Source: Bacteroides sp.
Lineage (GTDB): Bacteria; Bacteroidota; Bacteroidia; Bacteroidales; Muribaculaceae
Direction of reading: 5' to 3'
DNA: 64,000 nucleotides
Assembly (NCBI GenBank): GCA_014802105.1
Contig: JAAVCX010000027.1
Location: 1 to 64,000 of the forward strand
Position 1 is the stretch's first letter. The number at the start of each line of letters is the position of its first letter. Both the position numbers and the translations under genes were made by a program. Shown here piece after piece: positions 23,857 to 33,758 of this stretch. The notes under the pieces are model-generated. The model saw only the letters and a program-made list of their open reading frames with translations. It had not been told where the DNA came from and did no database searches.

Positions 23857-25308
23857 ATGAAACGATTGATTAGTTTGGTCATAACTATGACTCTCACGGC
23901 TGGTGCCGCGATGGCCGATGCGCAGGCCGACTTTCAGCATTACATAAAGAATTATAATCAGGCTCTTTCGTCACACAGCTACGAGACCGCTTCCCATGCC
24001 GCCGCCTCGGCCGCCAAGGTTTGTGGCGAGGCCAAGAACTACGACGGTGCTTTCAAGCTCCTGTCCTCCTTTGACAACGTCATGGCTGAGCGAGGGGTCA
24101 GGGCCGACTCTCTGCCGACTCCTTATTATTACTCTGCCCGTGCCCGTTATGAACTGTATCGCAAGATGGGCAACGCCGCTCAGGCCGAAGCGTGGCTCAA
24201 GAAGATGGGCGGCTATGCGCGCGCTACCGACTCTCGTCAGGTTGCCGATGATATGCTTGTGACTGAGGCTCAGTTCTACTATGCTCAGGGTCGAGACCAA
24301 CTCGGCGACCAGTGCATAGCCCGACTTATCAAGCACTATGAGAATGAGAACGATTACAGCTCGGCCGACACTGCCTATCAGCGGCTCATCGAGAAGGCCG
24401 TCAGCGCCAACGATGCGCGTTTCGTAGAGCAGACTTTCGAGAACTATATGAAGTGGAGCGACTCTATCGAAGCTATCACCCAGAACACAGAGCTATCGCG
24501 CGTTAAGGCCGAAGTGGCTAGCGAGCAGGCTGAGGTGGCGCGCAAACAGGGCACAATCAATTCACGTACTTCGGTGATGATTGTCTTCATCACTCTCTTC
24601 ATAGCCTCGCTTGCCGCCATCGGTGTCTGTATCGTCTTCTACCAGCGTGTGAAAGGTAAGTTACACCTGAGCCGTCTGATGATACGCAAAGCTGAGGCTC
24701 AGAGCGCTGCCAAGAGTGCCATGCTTCAGAACCTGTCTTCAACTATGAACCCGGCTCTCGACCAGCTTGATCCTGAAAATCCTGCCGTGCAGTCGCTCAA
24801 GGGATATGTCAGAAAGGTCGAGGAACTCTCTGAAGTCGACTCGGCTCCCGAGACAGCCGGTGAGCCTAAAGATCAGGTCAATATCGAGCACCTCTGTGCT
24901 TCGCTGGCCGATCAGGTGCGTCCTCAGCTCAAGCGTGGAGTGACTCTGAGTGTCGACGGGGCCCGTGGATCGGCACCGATTGATGCCGATGAGGTCAGCA
25001 AGATCGTGGGACATCTGCTCGAAAACGCCGCCAAGTATACCTCGGAAGGTGGACGTATCACTCTGAGTTTCCGTAAACGTGGCCCGGGCAGCTACCAGTT
25101 TGTAGTGACTGACAATGGTGTCGGTATCCCTGCCGATCAGCGCGATAAGATATTCGAACCCTTTGCTCAGGCTGGTGACATCACTACCGACGGTGATCGT
25201 CTCGGACTCCCCATCTGTGCGCTGCGGGCCAAGAAGATGGGTGGCACGCTCACTCTCGATCCGGCCGTGACACGCGGAGCCTCTTTCATACTCTCCCTCA
25301 AGTCCTGA
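23857..25308 (+). CDS. Membrane sensor-kinase-like protein lacking the phospho-acceptor histidine
   Basis: Protein of 483 residues: signal peptide (1-21), helical TPR-like periplasmic region (about 25-230), one membrane segment (about 238-262), a linker helix, and a GHKL ATPase domain. The N box (HLLENAAKYT), G1 box (DNGVGIP), F box (IFEPFAQ) and G2-like segment (RLGLPICALRAKKMGG) are all present. At the position of the H box, normally NMSHEIRTPL, the sequence reads NLSSTMNPAL (292-301), so Ser295 replaces the histidine. It may signal by nucleotide-driven shape change, act in a heterodimer, or be defunct. No response regulator is adjacent. Confidence 0.82.
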   Translation: MKRLISLVITMTLTAGAAMADAQADFQHYIKNYNQALSSHSYETASHAAASAAKVCGEAKNYDGAFKLLSSFDNVMAERGVRADSLPTPYYYSARARYELYRKMGNAAQAEAWLKKMGGYARATDSRQVADDMLVTEAQFYYAQGRDQLGDQCIARLIKHYENENDYSSADTAYQRLIEKAVSANDARFVEQTFENYMKWSDSIEAITQNTELSRVKAEVASEQAEVARKQGTINSRTSVMIVFITLFIASLAAIGVCIVFYQRVKGKLHLSRLMIRKAEAQSAAKSAMLQNLSSTMNPALDQLDPENPAVQSLKGYVRKVEELSEVDSAPETAGEPKDQVNIEHLCASLADQVRPQLKRGVTLSVDGARGSAPIDADEVSKIVGHLLENAAKYTSEGGRITLSFRKRGPGSYQFVVTDNGVGIPADQRDKIFEPFAQAGDITTDGDRLGLPICALRAKKMGGTLTLDPAVTRGASFILSLKS

Positions 25309-25315
25309 CTTCTTA

Positions 25316-25448
25316 GAAAAGCTATATCAACAATAAGCGTCCTCAATACACAAGAGACATAAGGATCTCGTCGGAAAATCCTTATGTCTCTTGTGTATTG
25401 AGGACTGTGTAATGTCGCTACTGCGAGCTAATTCTTATATAGCTTTTC
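25316..25448. repeat. Nested long palindrome between convergent genes
   Basis: A perfect 28-bp stem (25339-25366 with 25378-25405, 11-base loop) is enclosed by a second perfect 12-bp inverted repeat (GAAAAGCTATAT at 25316-25327, ATATAGCTTTTC at 25437-25448). It lies between the ends of the sensor-like gene and gdhA. It could be a bidirectional terminator, but it is unusually long and has no T run, so a MITE-like repeat is an alternative. Confidence 0.85.
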
Positions 25449-25464
25449 AGGCTAATAAGTATTT

Positions 25465-26802
<1,338 letters not shown>

Positions 26803-26885
26803 AGCGTTTGTTGAATTGATGTTGGATGGTATTTGGTATTAGAGTTTTCAGTAAGTCAGTCGGGATGGAGAGATGTCTGACACCG

Positions 26886-26918
26886 CAAAATTAAGAATTA
26901 CTTTTGGTGCTTGTCAAC
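26886..26918 (-). promoter_or_regulatory. gdhA promoter
   Basis: Minus strand: GTTG, 21 bases, then TAATTTTG (26893 down to 26886). The -7 box is a full match to TAnnTTTG. Leader about 75-80 bases. The remaining bases up to 27118 show nothing further that I can support. Confidence 0.55.
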
Positions 26919-27118
26919 AAAAAAGATGTGTTTTGCAACATAAAAGCCGACTGTCTCAGTCGCTCTGTTTGGCAAATTGTTAACGCTCAGTGGGCTATTG
27001 CTTCCGGGTGGAAAGCGTCCGACTCCCGCCACTGACATTCCATTCTGAAAATGCTTCTTGCAATGGCAGAAAAATAGTTTATAGATTTAATAAGGCTGAC
27101 TATATTATATATAAAAGA

Positions 27119-27155
27119 GACAGCGGAAATTCCCTGTAAAGGGATTTCCGCTGTC
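27119..27155 (-). terminator. Ferredoxin gene terminator
   Basis: GACAGCGGAAAT-CCC pairs with GGG-ATTTCCGCTGTC with one bulged T. On the minus strand it is followed by TCTCTTTTATAT. Confidence 0.88.
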
Positions 27156-27195
27156 GTGTCAATGCGTTGTTGTAGGTGACAGGCACCTGAGTAAT

Positions 27196-27369
27196 TTATG
27201 CTCCGGGGTGGATAGAACCGGTGGGGCACTCGCCTTCACATGCGCCGCAGTCGATGCAGGTGTCGGGGTTGATGTTGTACTGGGTAGCACCCTCGGAGAT
27301 AGACTCGGTGGGGCATACTGCTGCACAAGCGCCGCAGGAGATGCAGGTGTCTTCAATTACGTAAGCCAT
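27196..27369 (-). CDS. 2[4Fe-4S] ferredoxin
   Basis: ORF of 57 residues read on the minus strand (MAYVIEDTCISCGACAAVCP, then a matching second half). Two CxxCxxCxxxCP motifs (Cys9, 12, 15, 19 and Cys38, 41, 44, 48) bind two 4Fe-4S clusters. It carries low-potential electrons, for example to or from pyruvate:ferredoxin oxidoreductase in an anaerobe. Monocistronic, with a -7 element at 27422 and a strong terminator. Confidence 0.97.
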   Translation of the reverse strand: MAYVIEDTCISCGACAAVCPTESISEGATQYNINPDTCIDCGACEGECPTGSIHPGA

Positions 27370-27421
27370 TGTCGTAGTTGGGTTTAAGTGTTGAGTGAAT
27401 TTTTGTTGTTCTTTGATGAAG

Positions 27422-27429
27422 CAAAATTA
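27422..27429 (-). promoter_or_regulatory. -7 promoter element of the ferredoxin gene
   Basis: Minus-strand TAATTTTG, about 50 bases before the ATG at 27369. No -33 match. Confidence 0.45.
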
Positions 27430-27537
27430 TAAATTTTTTGGAATATATATACCTATTTTCGGGTAATATTTTTCATCAATGTGCAAAAATTTTTATTCTC
27501 TATACTTAAAAGTAGGTAGAGGAGAGAGACAGAAGGC

Positions 27538-29034
27538 TTAGGGGATCACCTGCTTGTAGCGGGGAACGAGGAGTTTCATGATGCACCAGCCCACGAGATA
27601 GGCCACGCCACATATACAGAAGACGATGAAGTAGCCTGCAGGCTTGCCGGTAAAGCTCATGAAAGAGAGGTTGACCTGTGCGGAGTAGTCAAACAGGATG
27701 CCCGAGTAGTAGTTGATCAGGAACGAGCCGAGACCGCCGGCCATACCGCCGATACCGATGATGGTTGCGATGGTGCTCTTGGGGAACATATCGCCTACAA
27801 CAGAGTAGATATTGGCGCTCCACGACTGGTGGGCTGCGCCGGCTATACCGATGATAATGATGGGGAGCCAGGGTGACACGCTGCTGAGAGGCTGGGCGAG
27901 AAGGGCCAGGAGGGGGAACACTGCAAAGATGAGCATGGCGCGCATGCGTGCGGCATAGGGGTTGATGTTGACACCTGCGCGGGCTGCGCGGTCGATAAAT
28001 ATGGTCGGGAGTTTACCGCCATAGATCGAGAGCATGGTGATGAGATAGAGCACGAAGATCATGAGCATACCTTCGCCCGACGAGGTGGAGAGCTTGAAGA
28101 CGTCGGTGATATATGCGGGAGTCCAGAAAAGGAAGAACCACCACACACCGTCGGTCATGAATTTACCGACGAACACTGCCCAGGTCTGGGGATATTTGAA
28201 GACCTTCCAGAAGGGAATGGTTGCTTCCTCCTCTTCCTGAACGGCTTTCTCGCGGGGTGCTTCGTCCTCGTGGTTGTCCTGCTCGATATAGGCAAGCTCG
28301 GCGGCGTTGACGCGGGGGTTCTTGGCAGGCTCTTTATAGAGTACCATCCAGAAGCCCATCCACACGAAGCCGAGGGCACCGATGACGATGAATGCCATCT
28401 CCCAGCCGTTGCCCCAATGGATGCTCTGGAAGAACTTGGCCAGCGGGCCGATCGAGAAGGGGGCGATCAGGGCACCTACCGCCGAGCCGGCGTTGAAGAT
28501 CGAGGTAGCGTATGCGCGGTCACGCTTGGGGAAGTATTCGGCGGTAACCTTGATGGCTGCGGGGAAGTTGCCGGCCTCACCGAGGGCGAGGATGGTGCGG
28601 GCGCCAAGGAAGAAGTAAACCGAGACGGTAGCGATCATGACAGCTACATCGCCGGTGGCGCGGAGCAGTTCCTCGGCGTCGTGCATACCGACCACATGCT
28701 CGGTGGCCCAGCCGCAGACTGCGTGAAGGCAGGCACCGGCACTCCACACTCCGATAGCCCAGAGGTAGCCTTTCTTAGTGCCCATCCAGTCGATGAAACG
28801 GCCGGCGAGGAGGTTGGCTACGGCATAGACGATCGAGAAAACTGCTGTGATGAGGCCATAGTTGGCGTCGGTCCAGTGAAACTCGGGAGAGATGAACTCT
28901 TTCCAGGTGAGCGAAAGCACCTGGCGGTCCATGTAGTTGACGGTGGTAGCCAGAAAGAGCAGAGCGCAGATGACCCAACGGAAGTTGGTCATCTTCTGGT
29001 TGGCCGCCGCCAGGGGGGAAGTTGAGGTTGACAT
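27538..29034 (-). CDS. exuT: Hexuronate transporter (MFS)
   Basis: Protein of 498 residues, 12 predicted membrane helices, of the anion:cation symporter branch of the major facilitator family. The first helix and loop (ALLFLATTVNYMDRQVLSLT) and the GTKKGYLWAIGVWS segment match ExuT/UxuT proteins that import galacturonate and glucuronate by proton symport. A charged cytoplasmic loop of about 40 residues follows helix 6. Adjacent uxaC, uxaA and uxaB support uronate as substrate. Last gene of the minus-strand uronate block. Confidence 0.92.
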   Translation of the reverse strand: MSTSTSPLAAANQKMTNFRWVICALLFLATTVNYMDRQVLSLTWKEFISPEFHWTDANYGLITAVFSIVYAVANLLAGRFIDWMGTKKGYLWAIGVWSAGACLHAVCGWATEHVVGMHDAEELLRATGDVAVMIATVSVYFFLGARTILALGEAGNFPAAIKVTAEYFPKRDRAYATSIFNAGSAVGALIAPFSIGPLAKFFQSIHWGNGWEMAFIVIGALGFVWMGFWMVLYKEPAKNPRVNAAELAYIEQDNHEDEAPREKAVQEEEEATIPFWKVFKYPQTWAVFVGKFMTDGVWWFFLFWTPAYITDVFKLSTSSGEGMLMIFVLYLITMLSIYGGKLPTIFIDRAARAGVNINPYAARMRAMLIFAVFPLLALLAQPLSSVSPWLPIIIIGIAGAAHQSWSANIYSVVGDMFPKSTIATIIGIGGMAGGLGSFLINYYSGILFDYSAQVNLSFMSFTGKPAGYFIVFCICGVAYLVGWCIMKLLVPRYKQVIP

Positions 29035-29074
29035 TAGATTGTTTTGGTTAAGTGATGTTATTCATATAGGCAAC

Positions 29075-29134
29075 GTCCCTTGCCGACGGTGGGAGCATCC
29101 CTGACAGTGGGGAGCGTCTTGGTCGGCAGGGGAC
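29075..29134 (-). terminator. Intercistronic hairpin between uxaC and exuT
   Basis: GTCCCTTGCCGAC (29075-29087) pairs with GTCGGCAGGGGAC (29122-29134), one wobble pair, with a 34-base structured loop. No T run follows. It may set the relative expression or mRNA stability of exuT rather than end transcription. Confidence 0.55.
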
Positions 29135-29142
29135 GGTGTCAC

Positions 29143-30558
29143 TTAGAATTTGAAGTAGTTCTTGGCGTTGTTGTAGCAGATGTCTTCGATCATCTGGTTG
29201 ACACGCTTCTCTTCATAGCCGGTGTAGGGGAGTTCGCCGTTCTCGATGTCGGTACCGACGAGGTTGCAGAGTGTGCGGCGGAAATACTCGTGGCGGGGAT
29301 AGGAGAGGAATGAGCGCGAGTCGGTGAGCATTCCGACAAAGCGGCTGAGCAGACCCAGGAGCGAGAGGGCGTTCATCTGTTTCTGCATTCCGTCCTTCTG
29401 ATCGAGGAACCACCAGCCCGAGCCAAACTGGATCTTACCTGCCACGCTGCCATCCTGGAAGTTGCCGAGCATAGTGGCGATCACTTCGTTGGCCGAGGGG
29501 TTGAGGTTGTAGATGATGGTCTTGGTGAGTTTGCCGCGGGTGTTGAGACGGTCGAGATACTTGGCACACGACTTGGCGGTGGTGAACTCGCCGATCGAGT
29601 CGAAACCGGTGTCGGGGCCGAGGAGCTTGAACATCTTGGTGTTGTTGTTGCGGATTGCACCGTAGTGGAACTGCTGGGTCCAGCCCGAGTTGTAGTCCAT
29701 TTCGCCGAAGATGATCATCATGGCGCTCTTGAACTTGTGGATCTCGTCGTGGGTGAGCTCCTTGCCGCCATAGACTTTGTCAAAGATAGCCTTGATCTCG
29801 TCGTCGGTATAGTCGGCTGCATAGAACTCCTCGATGCCGTGGTCGCTCAGGCGGCAACCCATTTCCTCAAAGAAGTCGTGACGCTTCTGAAGAGCGTCGA
29901 TCATGTCCTGGAACTTGTTGATCTCCACGCCCGAAACTTCGGCGAGTTTCTCAACGTATGCGCGAAACTCTGCGGGGTTCTCGACTGCCATGGCTTTGTC
30001 GGGACGCCAGGTGGGGAGCATCTTGATCTCGAAACCGCTGTCTTTCACCTGCTTGTGATATTCAAGCGAGTCTACGGGATCGTCAGTGGTGCAGACGGTC
30101 TCTACGTTATAGCGACGCATCAGACCACGGGCTGTCATGTTGGGATCGTTGAGGAGCTTGTCGTTACACTCGTCGAAGATCTCGCGGGCAGTCTCGGGGT
30201 TGAGGAGCTTATCGATACCGAAGGCGGTCTTGAGCTCGAGGTGAGTCCAGTGATAGAGGGGGTTACGGAAGGTGTAGGGGACGGTCTCGGCCCACTTCTG
30301 GAATTTCTCCCAGTCGGTGGTGTCGGTGCCGGTACAGAAACGCTCTTCCACACCGTTGGAACGCATGGCGCGCCATTTGTAGTGGTCGCCGCCGAGCCAG
30401 ATCTCAGTGATTGATTTGAACTTGTGATCATCGGCTACCATCTTGGGGATGAGGTGGCAGTGATAGTCGATGATGGGCATTTTGGCTGCGTGCTCGTGAT
30501 ATAACTTCTGCGCGGTCTCGGTCTGCAGCAGGAAGTTTTCGTCCATAAAGGGCTTCAT
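29143..30558 (-). CDS. uxaC: Glucuronate isomerase
   Basis: Protein of 471 residues, normal length, of the amidohydrolase-like UxaC family. Start KPFMDENFLLQTETAQKLYH, metal-site segment PIIDYHCHLIPKMVADD, and FDSIGEFTTAKSCAKYLDRL are family-typical. It isomerises D-glucuronate to fructuronate and D-galacturonate to tagaturonate, the first step after uptake. Followed by exuT and preceded by uxaA. Confidence 0.97.
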   Translation of the reverse strand: MKPFMDENFLLQTETAQKLYHEHAAKMPIIDYHCHLIPKMVADDHKFKSITEIWLGGDHYKWRAMRSNGVEERFCTGTDTTDWEKFQKWAETVPYTFRNPLYHWTHLELKTAFGIDKLLNPETAREIFDECNDKLLNDPNMTARGLMRRYNVETVCTTDDPVDSLEYHKQVKDSGFEIKMLPTWRPDKAMAVENPAEFRAYVEKLAEVSGVEINKFQDMIDALQKRHDFFEEMGCRLSDHGIEEFYAADYTDDEIKAIFDKVYGGKELTHDEIHKFKSAMMIIFGEMDYNSGWTQQFHYGAIRNNNTKMFKLLGPDTGFDSIGEFTTAKSCAKYLDRLNTRGKLTKTIIYNLNPSANEVIATMLGNFQDGSVAGKIQFGSGWWFLDQKDGMQKQMNALSLLGLLSRFVGMLTDSRSFLSYPRHEYFRRTLCNLVGTDIENGELPYTGYEEKRVNQMIEDICYNNAKNYFKF

Positions 30559-30648
30559 AGTGATTACTCTTTTAGAAGTGAGGATTGTTGGTTATGGAGT
30601 TGGGTGGGAGAGAGGCGGGGTGACACGGTAAGCGATGAAGTGTGTTGT

Positions 30649-32166
30649 TTAGAGTGTCACTCCGTTTTTGAAGATTGAGATCTCATGGATGCCGGCCTTC
30701 TCTGAGTTGACCAGCTCGCCGCTTGCCACGGCAAGTACATAGTCGATAAACTCGCGGAGCACCTGATCCATTGACATGTCTTCGACAAGACGCCCGGCGT
30801 TGAAATCGATCCAGGCAGGCTTGCGTGTGGCGAGGCCGGTGTTGGTCGAGATCTTCATGGTCGGGACGAAGGTGCCGAAGGGGGTGCCGCGGCCGGTGGT
30901 GAAGAGCACCATCTGACAACCGGCAGCTGCCAGGGCGGTAGAGGCTACAAGGTCATTGCCGGGAGCTGAGAGGAGGTTGAGACCGTGGTGGGAGATGCGG
31001 TCGCCATATTCCATCACTCCGAAGACGGGGCTCTTGCCCGACTTCTGGGTGCAGCCGAGGGCTTTTTCCTCGAGGGTTGAGATACCACCGGCCTTGTTGC
31101 CGGGCGAGGGGTTCTCGCCTACGGGTTCGCCGTGGCTGAGGAAGTATTGCTTGAAGTTGTTGATGAGCGAGACAGTCTGGCCCAGGAGCTCGTCAGAGGC
31201 ACAGCGCTCCATGAGAATAGTTTCGGCACCAAACATTTCGGGTACCTCGGTGAGCACTGTCGTGCCTCCCTCTACGTCACAGAGCCAGTCGGAGAACTCG
31301 CCCAGCAGGGGGTTGGCGGTGATGCCCGAGAATCCGTCGGAGCCACCACACTTGAGGCCGATGCGCAGTTTGGAGGCGGGAACTTCCTGACGGGTGTCTG
31401 CAACCGCTTTCTCGTAGAGCGACTTGAGGATGGCTACTCCGGTCTCTACTTCGTTGCCCTCGACTTCCTGACACACCATGAATTTGACGCGGTCTTCGTC
31501 GATCTCGCCACAGAACTCCTTGAAGACTGCGGGCTGATTGTTCTCACATCCGAGGCCTACAACGAGGATACCTCCTGCGTTGGGATGGTGTACCATGTCG
31601 CGGAGGATCTTCTTGGTATTCTCATGGTCGTCGCCGAGCTGGGAGCAGCCATAGTTGTGGGGGAAGCCGAAGATGCCGTCGACACCCTTGGCGCCGGTCT
31701 CGGCATTGACGCGATCGACGATCTGCTTGACGATACCGTTGACACATCCGACTGTGGGGATGACCCAGAGCTCGTTGCGTATACCTACCTGGCCGTCGGG
31801 ACGTACATAGCCTTTGAAAGTAGCCTCTTTGGCTCCGTTGAGAGCCGAGCCCGGAGCGGGCACGTTATGGTCTTTGATAGCGATGTCGCTGTAATCGAGC
31901 TGCCCGGCAAGGTTGGTCTTGATGTCGTTATGGTCAAGGAAAGCACCGCGCGCTACGTCGTGGCGGGTGTGGCCTATGGGAAAGCCATACTTGATTACAT
32001 TCTCACCCTCGGCGATGTCGCGGAGGGCAAATTTATGACCGGCGGGGATATCGCTCACAAGAGTGACATCACCGGCGCCGTCAACGGTGACCACAGTACC
32101 CTTGGCAAGGGGATTGATGGCCACAGCGACGTTGTCGGCCGGATTGATTTTGATGAAATCCTTCAT
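30649..32166 (-). CDS. uxaA: Altronate dehydratase
   Basis: Protein of 505 residues. An N-terminal SAF domain (about 1-90, FIKINPADNVAVAINPLAKG) precedes the UxaA catalytic part (GYVRPDGQVGIRNELWVIPT, then KCGGSDGFSGITANPLLGEF). It turns altronate into 2-keto-3-deoxygluconate in galacturonate breakdown. It lies 23 bases downstream of uxaB and is probably co-transcribed. No kdgK or kdgA is in this window. Confidence 0.97.
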   Translation of the reverse strand: MKDFIKINPADNVAVAINPLAKGTVVTVDGAGDVTLVSDIPAGHKFALRDIAEGENVIKYGFPIGHTRHDVARGAFLDHNDIKTNLAGQLDYSDIAIKDHNVPAPGSALNGAKEATFKGYVRPDGQVGIRNELWVIPTVGCVNGIVKQIVDRVNAETGAKGVDGIFGFPHNYGCSQLGDDHENTKKILRDMVHHPNAGGILVVGLGCENNQPAVFKEFCGEIDEDRVKFMVCQEVEGNEVETGVAILKSLYEKAVADTRQEVPASKLRIGLKCGGSDGFSGITANPLLGEFSDWLCDVEGGTTVLTEVPEMFGAETILMERCASDELLGQTVSLINNFKQYFLSHGEPVGENPSPGNKAGGISTLEEKALGCTQKSGKSPVFGVMEYGDRISHHGLNLLSAPGNDLVASTALAAAGCQMVLFTTGRGTPFGTFVPTMKISTNTGLATRKPAWIDFNAGRLVEDMSMDQVLREFIDYVLAVASGELVNSEKAGIHEISIFKNGVTL

Positions 32167-32189
32167 TGGAGTCGGTAAGGGGTGGAGGG

Positions 32190-33674
32190 TTATTCTACGA
32201 CTTCCTTGACGGTCTCGAGCATGCCCTTGGCCTGGATCTTGTCGAGATACTCGACTACGAGATCGGTGAGGCCGGGGATCTTGTTGAGGTCACCGTGAGT
32301 ACCCCAGATGAGATCGCTGGCAGCGAGCACTCCCTCGGCCACCTTGCGGGTGTCGCCGGTAGCCCAGAGGCCCTGGAGCAGGTCGATGATCTTCTGATCG
32401 TCCTGAGGCACGATATCGGCACCGTCCTCACGCTTGCCACCCTTGTAATAGGTGATGAGGGCTGCGAGACCGAGCACGAGGCCCTTGGGGAGCTCGCCCT
32501 TACGCTCGAGATATACCTTGAGTCCGGGGAGGTCGCGGGTCTCGAATTTGGGGAAGGCGTTGAGCATGATTGAGGTGACCTGGTGGTCTACGTAGGGGTT
32601 GTTGAAACGCTCGAGCACGTCGGCACCAAACTTCTGAAGCTCATCCATAGGGAGGTTGAGGGTCTGCATGAGCTCGTCGAACTGTACCTTGTGGATGTAC
32701 TTGCCGATAACAGGGTGGTTGCAGGCATCGCGCACGATGTTTACGCCGCTGAGATAGGCGACAGGCGAGAGCACGGTGTGAGGGCCGTTGAGCAGGGTCA
32801 CCTTACGCTCGTGGTAGGGAGCCTCAGAGTCGGTGATGAGCACCTCGAGACCTGCACGGTCGGCGGGGAACTCGGCACGGAGCTGCTCGAGGGTCATGTT
32901 GGAGGCGCGCTCGATCACCCAGAGGTGGAAAGCCTCGCCCTGTACGACTACGTTGTCCTTGTAGCCGAGTTTCTCCTGGATCTCTCCGATCTCCTTGCGG
33001 GGGAAGCCGGGGACGATGCGGTCGACGAGAGTGGCGCAGACATAGTTGTAGGTGTTGAACCACTCCTTGAAGCCTTCGTAGTCGGCTCCGAGCTCCTCTT
33101 TCCAGAGGTCGATATATTTGTTGATGATGTTCTTGAGGTGGTGACCGTTCTCAAAGATAAGCTCACAGGGCATGATGATGAAGCCCTTGTCGGCTGCTCC
33201 GTTGAAAGTCTTGTAGCGACGATAGAGGAGCTGGGTGAGTTTGCCGGGATAGGATGAAGCGGGACGGTCGCTGAGTTTGCAGCTGTCGTCAAAAGCGATA
33301 CCGGCCTCGGTGGTGTTGGAGATCACAAAACGCATCTCGGGCTGATCGGCCAATGCGAAGAAGGCGTCGGTCTGAGTGAAGGGGCTGAGACCGCGGCTGA
33401 TGACATCTACGCGGGTTAACGAATTGACCACTTCGCCGTTGAGACGACCCTGAAGGTTGACATGATAGAGGCAGTCCTGGCCCTGAAGCAACTGCATTAC
33501 AAATGCGTCGGGTGTACCCTGCACTACTACTACCGACGAGTTGAAGTCGGTCTTGTCGTTCATGTTCTTGATGATCCAGTCGACAAACGCACGCAGGAAG
33601 TTGCCTTCACCAAACTGTATGATTCTCTCGGGGGCTACCGCTTTGGGAGCGGTCAATTTGTTTAAAGCTTTCAT
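32190..33674 (-). CDS. uxaB: Tagaturonate reductase
   Basis: Protein of 494 residues of the long-chain mannitol dehydrogenase family. The N-terminal dinucleotide fold has RIIQFGEGNFLRAFVDWII, and the catalytic Lys region is in EQLRAEFPADRAGLEVLITD to LLNGPHTVLSPVAYLSGVN. It reduces tagaturonate to altronate with NADH. First of the uxaB-uxaA pair. Its upstream region holds six copies of a 7-base repeat. Confidence 0.95.
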   Translation of the reverse strand: MKALNKLTAPKAVAPERIIQFGEGNFLRAFVDWIIKNMNDKTDFNSSVVVVQGTPDAFVMQLLQGQDCLYHVNLQGRLNGEVVNSLTRVDVISRGLSPFTQTDAFFALADQPEMRFVISNTTEAGIAFDDSCKLSDRPASSYPGKLTQLLYRRYKTFNGAADKGFIIMPCELIFENGHHLKNIINKYIDLWKEELGADYEGFKEWFNTYNYVCATLVDRIVPGFPRKEIGEIQEKLGYKDNVVVQGEAFHLWVIERASNMTLEQLRAEFPADRAGLEVLITDSEAPYHERKVTLLNGPHTVLSPVAYLSGVNIVRDACNHPVIGKYIHKVQFDELMQTLNLPMDELQKFGADVLERFNNPYVDHQVTSIMLNAFPKFETRDLPGLKVYLERKGELPKGLVLGLAALITYYKGGKREDGADIVPQDDQKIIDLLQGLWATGDTRKVAEGVLAASDLIWGTHGDLNKIPGLTDLVVEYLDKIQAKGMLETVKEVVE

Positions 33675-33700
33675 ATATTATAAGGTGTTAGTATTTTTAG

Positions 33701-33742
33701 TATAGAGTATAGAGTATAGAGTATAGAGTATAGAGTATAGAG
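33701..33742. repeat. Heptanucleotide microsatellite, six copies
   Basis: TATAGAG repeated six times without error, between the uxaB start (33674) and the pectinesterase stop (33759). A unit of this kind can gain or lose copies by slippage. It sits where the uxaB promoter or leader would be. Confidence 0.97.
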
Positions 33743-33758
33743 AGGGCTGGATTTCTGA

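Noticed and set aside
27159-27356. 65-codon minus-strand ORF
   Set aside because: It is the wrong frame of the ferredoxin gene; the 2[4Fe-4S] motifs are in the frame of 27196-27369.
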